From Methanocalculus alkaliphilus (GTDB lineage: Archaea; Halobacteriota; Methanomicrobia; Methanomicrobiales; Methanocorpusculaceae): DNA of 39,675 nucleotides. The stretch lies in contig NZ_JALJYG010000010.1 of assembly GCF_024170505.1 (NCBI RefSeq), positions 1-39,675 of the forward strand, given 5' to 3'. Numbering within the stretch: the stretch's first letter is position 1; every line of letters starts with the position of its first letter. The translations under genes were made by a program, and so were the position numbers. Below are positions 25,132 through 33,176 of this stretch, in pieces. The notes below the pieces were generated by a model. It was not told the DNA's origin and ran no database searches. It was given only the letters and a program-made list of their open reading frames with translations.

Positions 25132-25971
25132 TCACTTTTTTATCTGATTCCGTGCCGCGAAGAGGTACTCCTGTGCATATCCGGCATAGGGGCCAAAGAT
25201 TGCCCGTGCCTCATCTGCGATCTGATCATAGCTGTACCGCCCCCCTTCCTCGAGGTAATGAGTCCGCATGATCCGATCGATCCAGACATCAACCGGAACC
25301 GCTTCAAACCGGTGAAAGGCAAAGAGGAGGATACAGTCAGCGACCTTCCTACCGACACCCGGAAACCTCATCAGTTCTCTTCTGGCATCCCTGTATTCGA
25401 GAGCGGCGATCCTCTCATCCCACCCGGGCTCATTGCTGACCATCCCTGCGGTCCCGCAGAGGAAGCGGTCGCGGTACCCGACACGACAGCTCCGGATATC
25501 ACAGAGCGGAGATGATGCCAGGGTGCCGGGCTTCGGGAAGGCGAACTCCCCGGCCCGGATCTCCTCACCGAACCGTTCACAGAGGAGGCGTATCCGGGTG
25601 CGTATTCCGGGTATGTTTGCAAAGGTTGCCACGATGTATGATGCAGCACACTCCCAGGCCGGCTGGCGGACGATCCTGAGCCCGTATGCATGCCTGACTG
25701 CCGAGGCAAGCAGGGGATCATCAGGAAATCCCCTCAGTATCCCCTCAAGATCCAGATCGAGATCAAAATACCTGATGATCTGATCCTCAGTGGTGCCTGC
25801 AAAGTGGAGATCTCTTCCCTCCTGCCGGATCCTGATCACCTCGTTTTCGAGGACGCCGCACCACCAGCGCCCGATCTTCTCGAAGCGGAAGACCTGGCCG
25901 CACCGGAGTGTTATATCGAGATCGAACGGGAGTGCCGATCCTTCAAGGGTGAGTTTCCTGCAGTGCTCCAT
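25132..25971 (-). CDS. ogg: 8-oxoguanine DNA glycosylase / AP lyase (OGG family)
   Basis: A 279-aa DNA repair glycosylase. The N-terminal beta-rich part contains LRCGQVFRFEKIGRWWCGVL, typical of OGG1-type proteins. The helix-hairpin-helix-GPD motif is LMRFPGVGRKVADCILLFAF near residues 203-222, with the putative catalytic Lys in GRKVAD and the conserved Asp in PVDVW near 230. ATG 25971 overlaps the stop of the upstream 713-aa gene (TGATG), so the two are probably co-transcribed. A GTG one codon earlier (25974) is possible. Confidence 0.9.
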   Translation of the reverse strand: MEHCRKLTLEGSALPFDLDITLRCGQVFRFEKIGRWWCGVLENEVIRIRQEGRDLHFAGTTEDQIIRYFDLDLDLEGILRGFPDDPLLASAVRHAYGLRIVRQPAWECAASYIVATFANIPGIRTRIRLLCERFGEEIRAGEFAFPKPGTLASSPLCDIRSCRVGYRDRFLCGTAGMVSNEPGWDERIAALEYRDARRELMRFPGVGRKVADCILLFAFHRFEAVPVDVWIDRIMRTHYLEEGGRYSYDQIADEARAIFGPYAGYAQEYLFAARNQIKK

Positions 25972-28112
25972 CACTCCTCCCCGGTGATGAGCAGAAGGCG
26001 CCTCATCATCAGATACACGTCGTTATTCTCCTCCTCAAACTCCGGTGCCGCCTCATAATGATATGATACCCAGCGGACGTTTCTCCCGTCGATCCGGTTA
26101 TAGAAGTACCATGCAGGCGCTCCTGTCTTTGAGTGTCTTTCAATCCTGAAGAGTGGAAGGAGTTCAAGCGGTTCCGAACTCCCCTGCGCATGAAGATACA
26201 CTTTTCCCGTATCAAGGGGGATACGTGTCTGGAGATGAATCGTCCGGAACCGGGAGCGGGACCCTGTAAGCGACTCTGCCGTATAGGTAAAGATTCCATT
26301 CCGGTACTCTCCTGTGCCGGGGAGTACAAGGGCCATATCCGCGAAATGATCCCGCAGGATCCGCTGATATCTCTTCAGGTACTCTTCAAGCGTTGCGACC
26401 CGCTCCTCATACCCTGCAATGCTCACAATTCCCCCATGTCCTTTCCAGTCATTTCTGAGATCCGCAACCTCGTCAAAGAGCGTGAAGAGCCGCTTATCGG
26501 TGATGAGATCGATGAAGCCTCGGGGCGGATTGCCGAAGAGTGCCATGATCTCGTCCCGCTCTTCCGGGGATCCAAGCCTCTTTCTGATAACCCTCCCTGC
26601 CCTCCTGCAGAGTATGATCCAGCTCCGAAACGTCGCATACCGGTAGATATCACGAAACTCAGGGTTCTCGTCAAGGAGGTCAATACCTTCCGCCTGTATG
26701 AGAGGGGCGACTCCGGATATGAGGATGAGGGAGAAGAACTCGGCAGATGCTTCGAAGAGATGGAAGAGATGGTTCTGTTTCTTCTCTGGAGATTCCTCAG
26801 CAATATATGCCCAGATGATGGAAGCAAGTGGAAATGGCAGGGTCTCTGTCCAGTCGTGAATGCCATCCCCTTCCAGCAGGTTTTTCACCCTCTCTCGAGC
26901 GGAACGGGATGAATGAGGATGATTCAGGAGATCATCCCCGATTTCATCGAGCTTCTGTTTCAGGGATTCGATCTCACCGTGGATTCCAAGCACCTCAGCC
27001 TGCACCTGCGGGGGTGGAAGATAGATCGTTGCCAGTGAGAGTTCCTTACGGAACCGGCTGATATCACCTGCCTTTCGTGCTATCAGTTCCCTGATGGCGT
27101 TGCCCAGCGGTGTGGTGAAGAAGAGGGTGAGGTATCCGGGATCGACGGCATCCGGCCTGAGGAGGATGCATGCGGCTTCAGTGGTGGCGATGGCGAGATC
27201 CTCATCTCGGGTTGCCGGTGGGATTGCCGGGGAGTAGGGGAGATAAAGCCGCCTGCCTGCATCCTGCGGCAGCCCGCATGCCCCGATTGTCATCGATCTG
27301 ACAAGACCGGAGAACGGAACCGGGGCTGTGCCATGCTCCTCTGCAAGCCTCTGAACCTCGTCCTCAAGGAGGATCTCTCCAAGGCTGCGGAACGCAGACG
27401 GGTGAATGAATCTCCCATGCTGTGCTGTCTTTCCATCCTTTCCACTCAGAAGATTCCGGATCAGAATCTCCTGCCGCCCGTCTTCTGGGGAGAGTTCTCC
27501 TGCCATCATCCTCTCCCCCGCTCCCTGCCGGATGATCACAAGGAGGCATCTCCTCCCGTCGATGGGGGTGAAGACTCCGCGTGGCAGGGAAAGTGTTGCC
27601 TGTGGGAAGAGTCCGTGTTCTTTCAGGATGCCTGCACTCGTTCCGCCTGCAAAGAAATCCGGATCGGTGATACAGAAGAGCGCTCCGTCAGGGGAGAGAA
27701 GTCCTCCTGCCCGGATCAACATTGCCGTTCTCTCTGCATTGCCAGGGCTGATATTCTGCTTTTCGTAAACCCCGGCATCCATGGCAAAATCCGGTCTTTC
27801 AATAGGTGGAACTGCAATAATGAGATCATATCTCTCACTGCAGGTGGAGAGTATCTCGTCTGTATCACCCTCAATGAGATGAATCCCCTCCCTCTTTGGA
27901 TCTTCGGGGTGCCGGGTGATCGCAACCAGCCGCGCTGCTCCGATCTCGTCAAAAAGGGATACATATGATGCAACATCCCCAATCCATGGTATGAGGACTG
28001 ATTGATATCCTCGGGGCCGGGTGTATCGTACAATGAATCTCCTGATGGCCTCTGGTAGTTGATCTCTCTCTTCGCTTATCCTACTCCCCCCTTTTCTCAT
28101 GACACGAATCAT
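25971..28112 (-). CDS. Degenerate HsdM-like / HsdS-like / HEPN-like fusion protein, candidate defence factor
   Basis: A 713-aa protein. Residues 25-200 follow the type I methyltransferase (HsdM) fold: motif X-like RYTRPRGY (29-36), a motif I-like IPWIGD (41-46), motif IV-like AVPPIERP (100-107), then NAERTAMLIRAGGLLSPDG and LSLPRGVFTPIDGRRC. The catalytic NPPF and the DPxxGxG loop are not conserved, so methylation is doubtful. Residues 255-400 resemble an HsdS half-unit (YLTLFFTTPLG, ISRFRKELSLATIYLPPPQVQ, then a coiled-coil-like helix). Residues 430-600 are helical with R553-N-D-W-K-G-H559, a HEPN-type R-N-x4-H motif. The last 110 residues are beta-rich (FYNRIDGRNVRWVSYHYE). No hsdR is nearby. 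The start could also be ATG 28100, the better fit to a leaderless transcript from CTATAAC near 28126. Confidence 0.7.
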   Translation of the reverse strand: MIRVMRKGGSRISEERDQLPEAIRRFIVRYTRPRGYQSVLIPWIGDVASYVSLFDEIGAARLVAITRHPEDPKREGIHLIEGDTDEILSTCSERYDLIIAVPPIERPDFAMDAGVYEKQNISPGNAERTAMLIRAGGLLSPDGALFCITDPDFFAGGTSAGILKEHGLFPQATLSLPRGVFTPIDGRRCLLVIIRQGAGERMMAGELSPEDGRQEILIRNLLSGKDGKTAQHGRFIHPSAFRSLGEILLEDEVQRLAEEHGTAPVPFSGLVRSMTIGACGLPQDAGRRLYLPYSPAIPPATRDEDLAIATTEAACILLRPDAVDPGYLTLFFTTPLGNAIRELIARKAGDISRFRKELSLATIYLPPPQVQAEVLGIHGEIESLKQKLDEIGDDLLNHPHSSRSARERVKNLLEGDGIHDWTETLPFPLASIIWAYIAEESPEKKQNHLFHLFEASAEFFSLILISGVAPLIQAEGIDLLDENPEFRDIYRYATFRSWIILCRRAGRVIRKRLGSPEERDEIMALFGNPPRGFIDLITDKRLFTLFDEVADLRNDWKGHGGIVSIAGYEERVATLEEYLKRYQRILRDHFADMALVLPGTGEYRNGIFTYTAESLTGSRSRFRTIHLQTRIPLDTGKVYLHAQGSSEPLELLPLFRIERHSKTGAPAWYFYNRIDGRNVRWVSYHYEAAPEFEEENNDVYLMMRRLLLITGEE

Positions 28113-28114
28113 TA

Positions 28115-28131
28115 TCTGCTGTTATAGCAGA
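28115..28131. promoter_or_regulatory. Dyad in the 29-bp divergent promoter
   Basis: TCTGCT (28115-28120) and AGCAGA (28126-28131) are exact reverse complements separated by GTTAT. The dyad contains a TATA-like box readable in both directions and lies between two divergent genes 29 bases apart. It could be a shared operator. Confidence 0.45.
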
Positions 28132-28141
28132 AGGTTCAGAT

Positions 28142-28735
28142 ATGGATACTCGTGCAATCGTTGTCGTTGCCATTGCGGTCATTCTTGGGGTCTCTCTGGC
28201 AGTATATACGGGGATACTACCACTCCCCGGTGATCGTGACGCAGATTCTGTGTCTGAACTGCCTCCAGCGCCACCATCTGGTGAAACGGACCCCACAGCA
28301 ACTCCTGAACCGGCTGCTCCTGCACCTGGAGGAATACGCACCATTTCGAGCATGCTGATCTGGGCAGAGCCTGCAGATCTTGGAGGGTTTGGTGACCTTG
28401 ATGGTCTAATCGTCAAATACAGGTTCTATGACGGGAATAACCACCACGTCACCTTCGAAGGCTCCTCCGTCTCGATGGAGGTCTCCGTGTACACCCCGGA
28501 TACAGATCGCAGGGGTCTTCGGATCTCTCCGCGTCTTCTGTACCGGGGCTTTGCAACCGTCAGCCGCTCGCTGCCTGAAGGGGACTTCCCGCTTCGGGGC
28601 ATCTGGATTCCATACCATGAAATCTCCTTCAACGAACAGGATCGTGGCATCGGAAGGATTCATGTGAAGGCCACATTCCCGCATGGAACATCCGTTGAGG
28701 CAGAGGAGTGGTATATCTGGCCTGTAAGACGATAG
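28142..28735 (+). CDS. Membrane-anchored extracytoplasmic protein, unknown function
   Basis: A 197-aa protein. Residues 5-24 (IVVVAIAVILGVSLAVYTGI) form an N-terminal membrane anchor. They are followed by a Pro/Thr-rich linker to about residue 65 and a 130-residue beta-rich domain (LIVKYRFYDGNNHHVTFEG, SMEVSVYTPDT, IHVKATFPHGTSVEAEEWYIW). The pattern suggests an outward-facing immunoglobulin-like or carbohydrate-type domain; I do not recognise a family. AAGG lies about 7 bases before the ATG. It is divergent from the HsdM-like gene and convergent with the small membrane protein gene. Confidence 0.75.
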   Translation: MDTRAIVVVAIAVILGVSLAVYTGILPLPGDRDADSVSELPPAPPSGETDPTATPEPAAPAPGGIRTISSMLIWAEPADLGGFGDLDGLIVKYRFYDGNNHHVTFEGSSVSMEVSVYTPDTDRRGLRISPRLLYRGFATVSRSLPEGDFPLRGIWIPYHEISFNEQDRGIGRIHVKATFPHGTSVEAEEWYIWPVRR

Positions 28736-28739
28736 AGTC

Positions 28740-28931
28740 TCACTCTTTCATGATGAAAACCCCGATGATGGCAAGGAAGATGCCGATAAGAAGGGCGATG
28801 ATTCCAAGCGATCCCTTCAATACGGTGATGACATCGGGGAGATACATGAAGATACCATAGGCTCCAAGTGCTATCAGAACCAGCCCTGCGATAAGACTGC
28901 CCAATCCTGCTTTATCAACCATAGCAATCAT
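28740..28931 (-). CDS. Small two-helix membrane protein
   Basis: A 63-aa (or 60-aa, from ATG 28922) hydrophobic protein with two membrane segments, LGSLIAGLVLIALGAYGIFMYL and SLGIIALLIGIFLAIIGVFIM, joined by a short polar turn (PDVITVLKG). The codon use looks coding and no competing ORF explains the stretch. The ribosome site is weak. The function is unknown. Confidence 0.65.
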   Translation of the reverse strand: MIAMVDKAGLGSLIAGLVLIALGAYGIFMYLPDVITVLKGSLGIIALLIGIFLAIIGVFIMKE

Positions 28932-29047
28932 ATTCTCTTTTTCCCAGCCGGTATATCAAGTATTGCCCGGAGTATGTACCTCCGTGTGCCATGTCAGCAT
29001 CTGACAAAGTCTATTGCAGTATAGTTACACACAAATGAGAAGAGGTA

Positions 29048-30352
29048 ATGACAGGGATGGCCATGTTCTGGGATAAAGAGAGAGAGACTCTTCGTGGGAA
29101 GCCCCTTGAGGAACTCCAGGCAAAACAGCTGAGATGGACGGTATCGCTCGCAGAGAACGTCCCCTTCTACAGGGAAAGGCTTCGTGAAGCCGGTATATCT
29201 GCTGGCGATATCAGAAGCACCGGTGATCTTACACGGCTTCCGTTCACAAAGAAGACCGATCTCCGGGAGGGATATCCGTTTGGTTTCTTTGCGGTTCCTC
29301 GCCGGGAAGTTGTGAGAGTCCATACGACCTCCGGAACAACCGGGAAGCCAACGGTCGTCGGCTATACACGGCATGATATTGATACCTGGTCGGATTTGAT
29401 TGCACGAAACCTGACGATGGTCGGCCTGACCGCAGACGATACATTCCAGAATGCAGTGAACTATGGCCTCTTCACCGGCGGTCTTGGATTCCATTACGGG
29501 GCGGAACGTACAGGGATGATGGTCGTTCCGAGTGCGACAGGAAATACAAAGCGCCAGATCGAGATGATCCAGGACTTCGGGGTGACGGCACTTCACTGTA
29601 CACCGGGATATGCGCTCCATATCACTGAAGTCGTTGAAGAGATGGGTGTGACCCTTGATTCACTGAGAATCGGCTGTTTTGGTGCGGAAGCATGGTCTGA
29701 GACGATGCGGCATGAGCTTGAGACCCGCCTTGCCATCGATGCCTATGACAGCTACGGGATGAGCGAGATGTACGGCCCCGGTGTCGCCTTTGAATGTACC
29801 GAGAAGCATGGTCTGCATATCTGGGAGGACTGCTATCTCCCGGAGATCATCGATCCGGCGACCGGCGAGACGCTTGGCCCCGGTGAGAAGGGTGAGCTGG
29901 TTATCACATCCCTGTCAAAGGAGGCGATGCCGATGATCCGGTATCGTACAGGCGATATCACCATGTTCATCGAGGATGAATGCCCATGCGGCCGGGGTCT
30001 GCGGATCGCACGTATTATGGGGAGGAGTGATGATATGCTTGTTATCCGGGGGATCAATGTCTTCCCATCCCAGATTGAGCATGTTCTCCTCGGCATTGCG
30101 GAGGTAGGGGATCAGTTCATGGTATATATCGACCGGGTACACCATCTTGATGAGATGACGATTGATGTTGAGATGAACCGCTCTGCCTTCTCAGGTGAAC
30201 TTGGCGACCTTGTCGGACTTCAGAAGCAGATACAGCAGAAACTGCAGGAAGCCCTCACCCTCAGGACGACCGTCAGGCTTGTCGAACCCGGCTCACTTCC
30301 ACGGTTTGAGGGGAAGGCGAAGCGTGTTATTGACCGGAGGGGTGATCTCTGA
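29048..30352 (+). CDS. paaK: Phenylacetate-CoA ligase family protein (first copy)
   Basis: A 434-aa adenylate-forming enzyme that activates an aryl acid with CoA and ATP. The nucleotide-binding loop is TTSGTTGKPTVVGYTRHD near residue 95; the adenylate motif is YDSYGMSEMYGPG near 235; LVITSLSKEAMPMIRYRTGDIT and MLVIRGINVFPSQIEHVL near 310-350 are PaaK hallmarks. The start could be ATG 29057, for which GAGG upstream is at a better distance. Its stop overlaps the second copy (TGATG). In methanogens such ligases are linked with IorAB and may recycle arylacetates for aromatic amino acid synthesis; that role is inferred. Confidence 0.92.
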   Translation: MTGMAMFWDKERETLRGKPLEELQAKQLRWTVSLAENVPFYRERLREAGISAGDIRSTGDLTRLPFTKKTDLREGYPFGFFAVPRREVVRVHTTSGTTGKPTVVGYTRHDIDTWSDLIARNLTMVGLTADDTFQNAVNYGLFTGGLGFHYGAERTGMMVVPSATGNTKRQIEMIQDFGVTALHCTPGYALHITEVVEEMGVTLDSLRIGCFGAEAWSETMRHELETRLAIDAYDSYGMSEMYGPGVAFECTEKHGLHIWEDCYLPEIIDPATGETLGPGEKGELVITSLSKEAMPMIRYRTGDITMFIEDECPCGRGLRIARIMGRSDDMLVIRGINVFPSQIEHVLLGIAEVGDQFMVYIDRVHHLDEMTIDVEMNRSAFSGELGDLVGLQKQIQQKLQEALTLRTTVRLVEPGSLPRFEGKAKRVIDRRGDL

Positions 30353-31653
30353 TGCATTGCTGGGACCCACGGATTGAGACGATGCAAAAGGACGATCTCG
30401 AAAGGCTTCAGTACAGGCTCCTCAAGACACTCGTCTACCGGCTGTACAGTTTCTCAGACTTCTACCATCGACGAATGAAGGAGGCGGGTGTACATCCGGA
30501 TGATATCAGGACTCTTTCTGATATCCGCCTCCTCCCGTTCATGTATAAACATGATCTCCGGGATAACTATCCGGACCGGTTATTCTGTGCACCCCATGAT
30601 GAGCTCGTCCGCTACCATGTCTCTTCCGGAACGACCGGGAAGCCGACCGTCGTCGGGTATACCCGGAGAGATCTCGATCTCTGGACGACCTCGCTTGCAC
30701 GTGCCCTCACCTCCTGTGGCCTTGGGCGGGGGGATGTCATCCAGGTCTCGTATGGGTATGGCCTCTTCACCGGGGGTCTTGGCCTCCATTATGGGGCTGA
30801 GCGGATCGGTGCGGCCGTCCTCCCGACAAGCGTCGGCAACACGGAGCGGCAGATCGAGCTGATGCAGGATCTGAAGGCGACTGCCATCGCATGTACACCA
30901 TCATACCTGATCCATATCGGTGAAGCGGCAGAACGGATGGGTATCTCTATCAAAAACGATACCGATCTCCGCTCTGCCATCATCGGTGCCGAACCCTGGT
31001 CAGAATCGATGAGGACACGAATCTATGAGACGATGGGGGTCAGGGCGTACAACATCTATGGTACAAGCGAGATATCCGGCCCGATGTTCTCTGAATGCAC
31101 TGCCCAGCAGGGCATCCATATCTGGGGTGATATCGCGTATCCTGAGATCATCGATCCCGTAACCGGGGAGGTGCTTGAACCCGGGGAGTCGGGCGAACTG
31201 GTTATGACCGTCCTTCAGAAAGAGGCACTTCCGATGATCCGGTACCGTATCGGGGATATTACCCGGATAGATGATGAGGCCTGTGCATGTGGCAGAACAC
31301 ATCCCCGGATCCAGCGGATCACCGGCCGCGTCGATGACATGCTGATCATCCGTGGTATCAACGTCTTCCCCTCAGCAGTTGAACATGCACTCCTTGGAAT
31401 TCCTGAACTTGCAGGCCATTTCATCATCGAGGTTGACCGGAAAGGCTCGCTTGATGATATGATCGTCAGGGTTGAGGTTGCCCCTGAAGCGTTCAGTGAT
31501 AGGATCAATGATCTCATCAACATCAAAAAGAAAGTGGAACATACGCTTAAAAGTGCCCTGAATGTGGCTGTCGTTGTGGAGCTTGCAGAACCGGGATCAC
31601 TCCCCCGGTTTGAGGGAAAAGCAAAACGTGTCATCGACCGGAGGGTTATCTGA
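30352..31653 (+). CDS. paaK: Phenylacetate-CoA ligase family protein (second copy)
   Basis: A 433-aa paralogue of the preceding gene, with SSGTTGKPTVVGYTRRD near residue 98, YNIYGTSEISGPMFSEC near 235 and MLIIRGINVFPSAVEHALLG near 330. It shares every hallmark with the first copy but differs throughout, so the duplication is old and both copies are intact. Differences in the substrate-pocket region (for example QVSYGYGLFTGGLG against NAVNYGLFTGGLG) suggest different aryl substrates. It is coupled through TGATG to the copy before and to the ACT gene after it. Confidence 0.92.
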   Translation: MHCWDPRIETMQKDDLERLQYRLLKTLVYRLYSFSDFYHRRMKEAGVHPDDIRTLSDIRLLPFMYKHDLRDNYPDRLFCAPHDELVRYHVSSGTTGKPTVVGYTRRDLDLWTTSLARALTSCGLGRGDVIQVSYGYGLFTGGLGLHYGAERIGAAVLPTSVGNTERQIELMQDLKATAIACTPSYLIHIGEAAERMGISIKNDTDLRSAIIGAEPWSESMRTRIYETMGVRAYNIYGTSEISGPMFSECTAQQGIHIWGDIAYPEIIDPVTGEVLEPGESGELVMTVLQKEALPMIRYRIGDITRIDDEACACGRTHPRIQRITGRVDDMLIIRGINVFPSAVEHALLGIPELAGHFIIEVDRKGSLDDMIVRVEVAPEAFSDRINDLINIKKKVEHTLKSALNVAVVVELAEPGSLPRFEGKAKRVIDRRVI

Positions 31654-32084
31654 TGCAGGAAGAGTATATCATCAAACAGATCTCCGTCTTCTCGGAGAAT
31701 AAACCAGGGAGGCTCGCTGCGATCGCAGAAGCCCTCCAGAAGAGCAATGTGAATATCTTTGCCTTCTCTATCGCAGAGGCGAGCAGTTTCGGCGTTGTTC
31801 GTGCACTTGTCGATACACCCGAGACTGCGCGTCTGGTTCTTGAGAAGCTTGGGTTTGCTGTCCAGTTCACGGATGTTATTGCGGTCCGGATGAAGGATGC
31901 GCCCGGGGGTCTTCATGAGGTTGCCCGGATCCTCGGTGATGCCGGCATTAATATCGAGTATGCGTATGCGTATTCCGGCAGGGAAGCTGCGGTGCTTATC
32001 CTGAGGGTGAGCCAGGCCGGTGAGGCGATCTCGAAGATTCAGGCTGCAGGCGGCTCCCTCCTTCGAGAGAGCGACCTTGGCTGA
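31653..32084 (+). CDS. Tandem ACT-domain protein associated with PaaK
   Basis: A 143-aa protein made of two ACT domains: residues 5-70 with ISVFSENKPGRLAAIAEAL and residues 72-140 with AVRMKDAPGGLHEVARILGDAGINIEYAYAY. ACT domains bind amino acids and regulate partner enzymes. The gene is fused into the operon with the two PaaK copies through a TGATG overlap, so it probably senses an aromatic amino acid and controls their activity or expression. There is no DNA-binding domain. Confidence 0.88.
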   Translation: MQEEYIIKQISVFSENKPGRLAAIAEALQKSNVNIFAFSIAEASSFGVVRALVDTPETARLVLEKLGFAVQFTDVIAVRMKDAPGGLHEVARILGDAGINIEYAYAYSGREAAVLILRVSQAGEAISKIQAAGGSLLRESDLG

Positions 32085-32103
32085 AGAAACCTACTCTTCT
32101 CCT

Positions 32104-32445
32104 CTACTCTTCTCCTTCTTTTGTAAACATGTGGACGCGGCCGGCGACTTTGTCGAGATTGATGACAAATGCGATCCCGCTGCCCGGCTTCTCAAGGTCT
32201 GCGGCCTGAACAATGGCCTCAAGGATCGTATCGGCTTGTTCAGGATTGACAATGGTGAGGATAATCTCCTTCTCAGGTTCGATCCGAAGTCCAAGGAGTG
32301 TCTGCATCTCATGGATCCCTGTCCCTCGGCCGGGAATTATCGTTCCGCCCGATGCACCTGCCTGACGGGATCCCTCGATCACCTTTTGTGACCAGCCTTT
32401 TTTGACGATTGTTACAATCAGTACTTTACAACCTTCACAGATCAT
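32104..32445 (-). CDS. PII-like signalling protein linked to DUF1538 membrane proteins
   Basis: A 113-aa protein of the PII superfamily. The ferredoxin-like core is visible in KVLIVTIVKKGWSQKVIEGSRQAGASGGTIIPGRGTG and EKEIILTIVNPEQADTILEAI. The T-loop is short (GIHEMQTLLGLRIEP) and lacks the Tyr used for uridylylation in bacterial GlnB, so it is not a canonical GlnK. The Met start overlaps the upstream DUF1538 gene (ATGA-type). By analogy with GlnK-AmtB it may bind the DUF1538 channel or transporter and gate it. The ligand is unknown. Confidence 0.85.
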   Translation of the reverse strand: MICEGCKVLIVTIVKKGWSQKVIEGSRQAGASGGTIIPGRGTGIHEMQTLLGLRIEPEKEIILTIVNPEQADTILEAIVQAADLEKPGSGIAFVINLDKVAGRVHMFTKEGEE

Positions 32446-33176
32446 GATACATTCACCTTTTTCTTTTTGAAGTAGATACCAAGGATGAGGATGGAGAGGA
32501 TCGGTGCCAGTGCAATGAGTGCGATCAGCCCGAACCCGTCGATCACCGGATCGCGCCCTTCTATCCCCGCTGCTGCCCCAACGGCAAGTGCCATTAAGAA
32601 GGTGACTGCCATCGGGCCTGTTGCAACACCGCCTGAGTCGAATGCGATCCCGACGAAGTCACGGTCCGCAAACCAGAGGAGGATGATAGCGATGATATAG
32701 CCGGTAATAATGATCGGGAGGAATGAGAATCCATAGACGATCCGTCCCATCCCGAATGCAACAGCAACCCCTACCCCGAGGGAGAGTGTGTAGAGTATGA
32801 GTCTTCCCCTGATGAACCCGCTTGACGAGTTCTCGATCTCGTAACAGAGGATCCTGACAGCAGGCTCTGCATAGGTTGCAAGGAGTCCGAGGAGAAAACC
32901 GAAGGGGATGAGGATCCAGGGTTTCCCGATAGCGCTGAAGAAGGATCCGATCGCCTCTCCTGCCGGGATAAAGGCGACTTTCACCCCCTGGAGGAAGAGG
33001 ATCATCCCAAAGAGGGTGAAGATAATTCCCTTGAAGAGATTGATGACATGCCCTATGGGGAGTTTCAGATAGGTAATCTGAAAGAGGATGAAGAAGGCTG
33101 AGAGCGGGATCAGTGCGATGATCGCTTCGAGGATGACATGGTTGATACCGCTCAGGATTCCAAGCTCTCCGATCAT
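32442..33176 (-). CDS. DUF1538 family membrane protein (second half-unit)
   Basis: A 244-aa integral membrane protein with about six or seven hydrophobic segments, for example VILEAIIALIPLSAFFILFQ, FLLGLLATYAEPAVRIL and FLMALAVGAAAGI. It contains the family elements ATYAEPAVR and DSGGVATGP, which correspond to ATVAEPDVR and DGGGVTTGP in the neighbour. The two therefore form a pair of related half-units, like a fused two-repeat transporter split in two. The function is unknown. It overlaps both neighbours by four bases, so the three genes form one unit with the PII-like protein. Confidence 0.85.
   Translation of the reverse strand: MIGELGILSGINHVILEAIIALIPLSAFFILFQITYLKLPIGHVINLFKGIIFTLFGMILFLQGVKVAFIPAGEAIGSFFSAIGKPWILIPFGFLLGLLATYAEPAVRILCYEIENSSSGFIRGRLILYTLSLGVGVAVAFGMGRIVYGFSFLPIIITGYIIAIILLWFADRDFVGIAFDSGGVATGPMAVTFLMALAVGAAAGIEGRDPVIDGFGLIALIALAPILSILILGIYFKKKKVNVS

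Noticed and set aside
25971-28112. An active type I methyltransferase
   Set aside because: The SAM-binding loop and the NPPF catalytic motif are not conserved by eye, and no HsdR gene is present.
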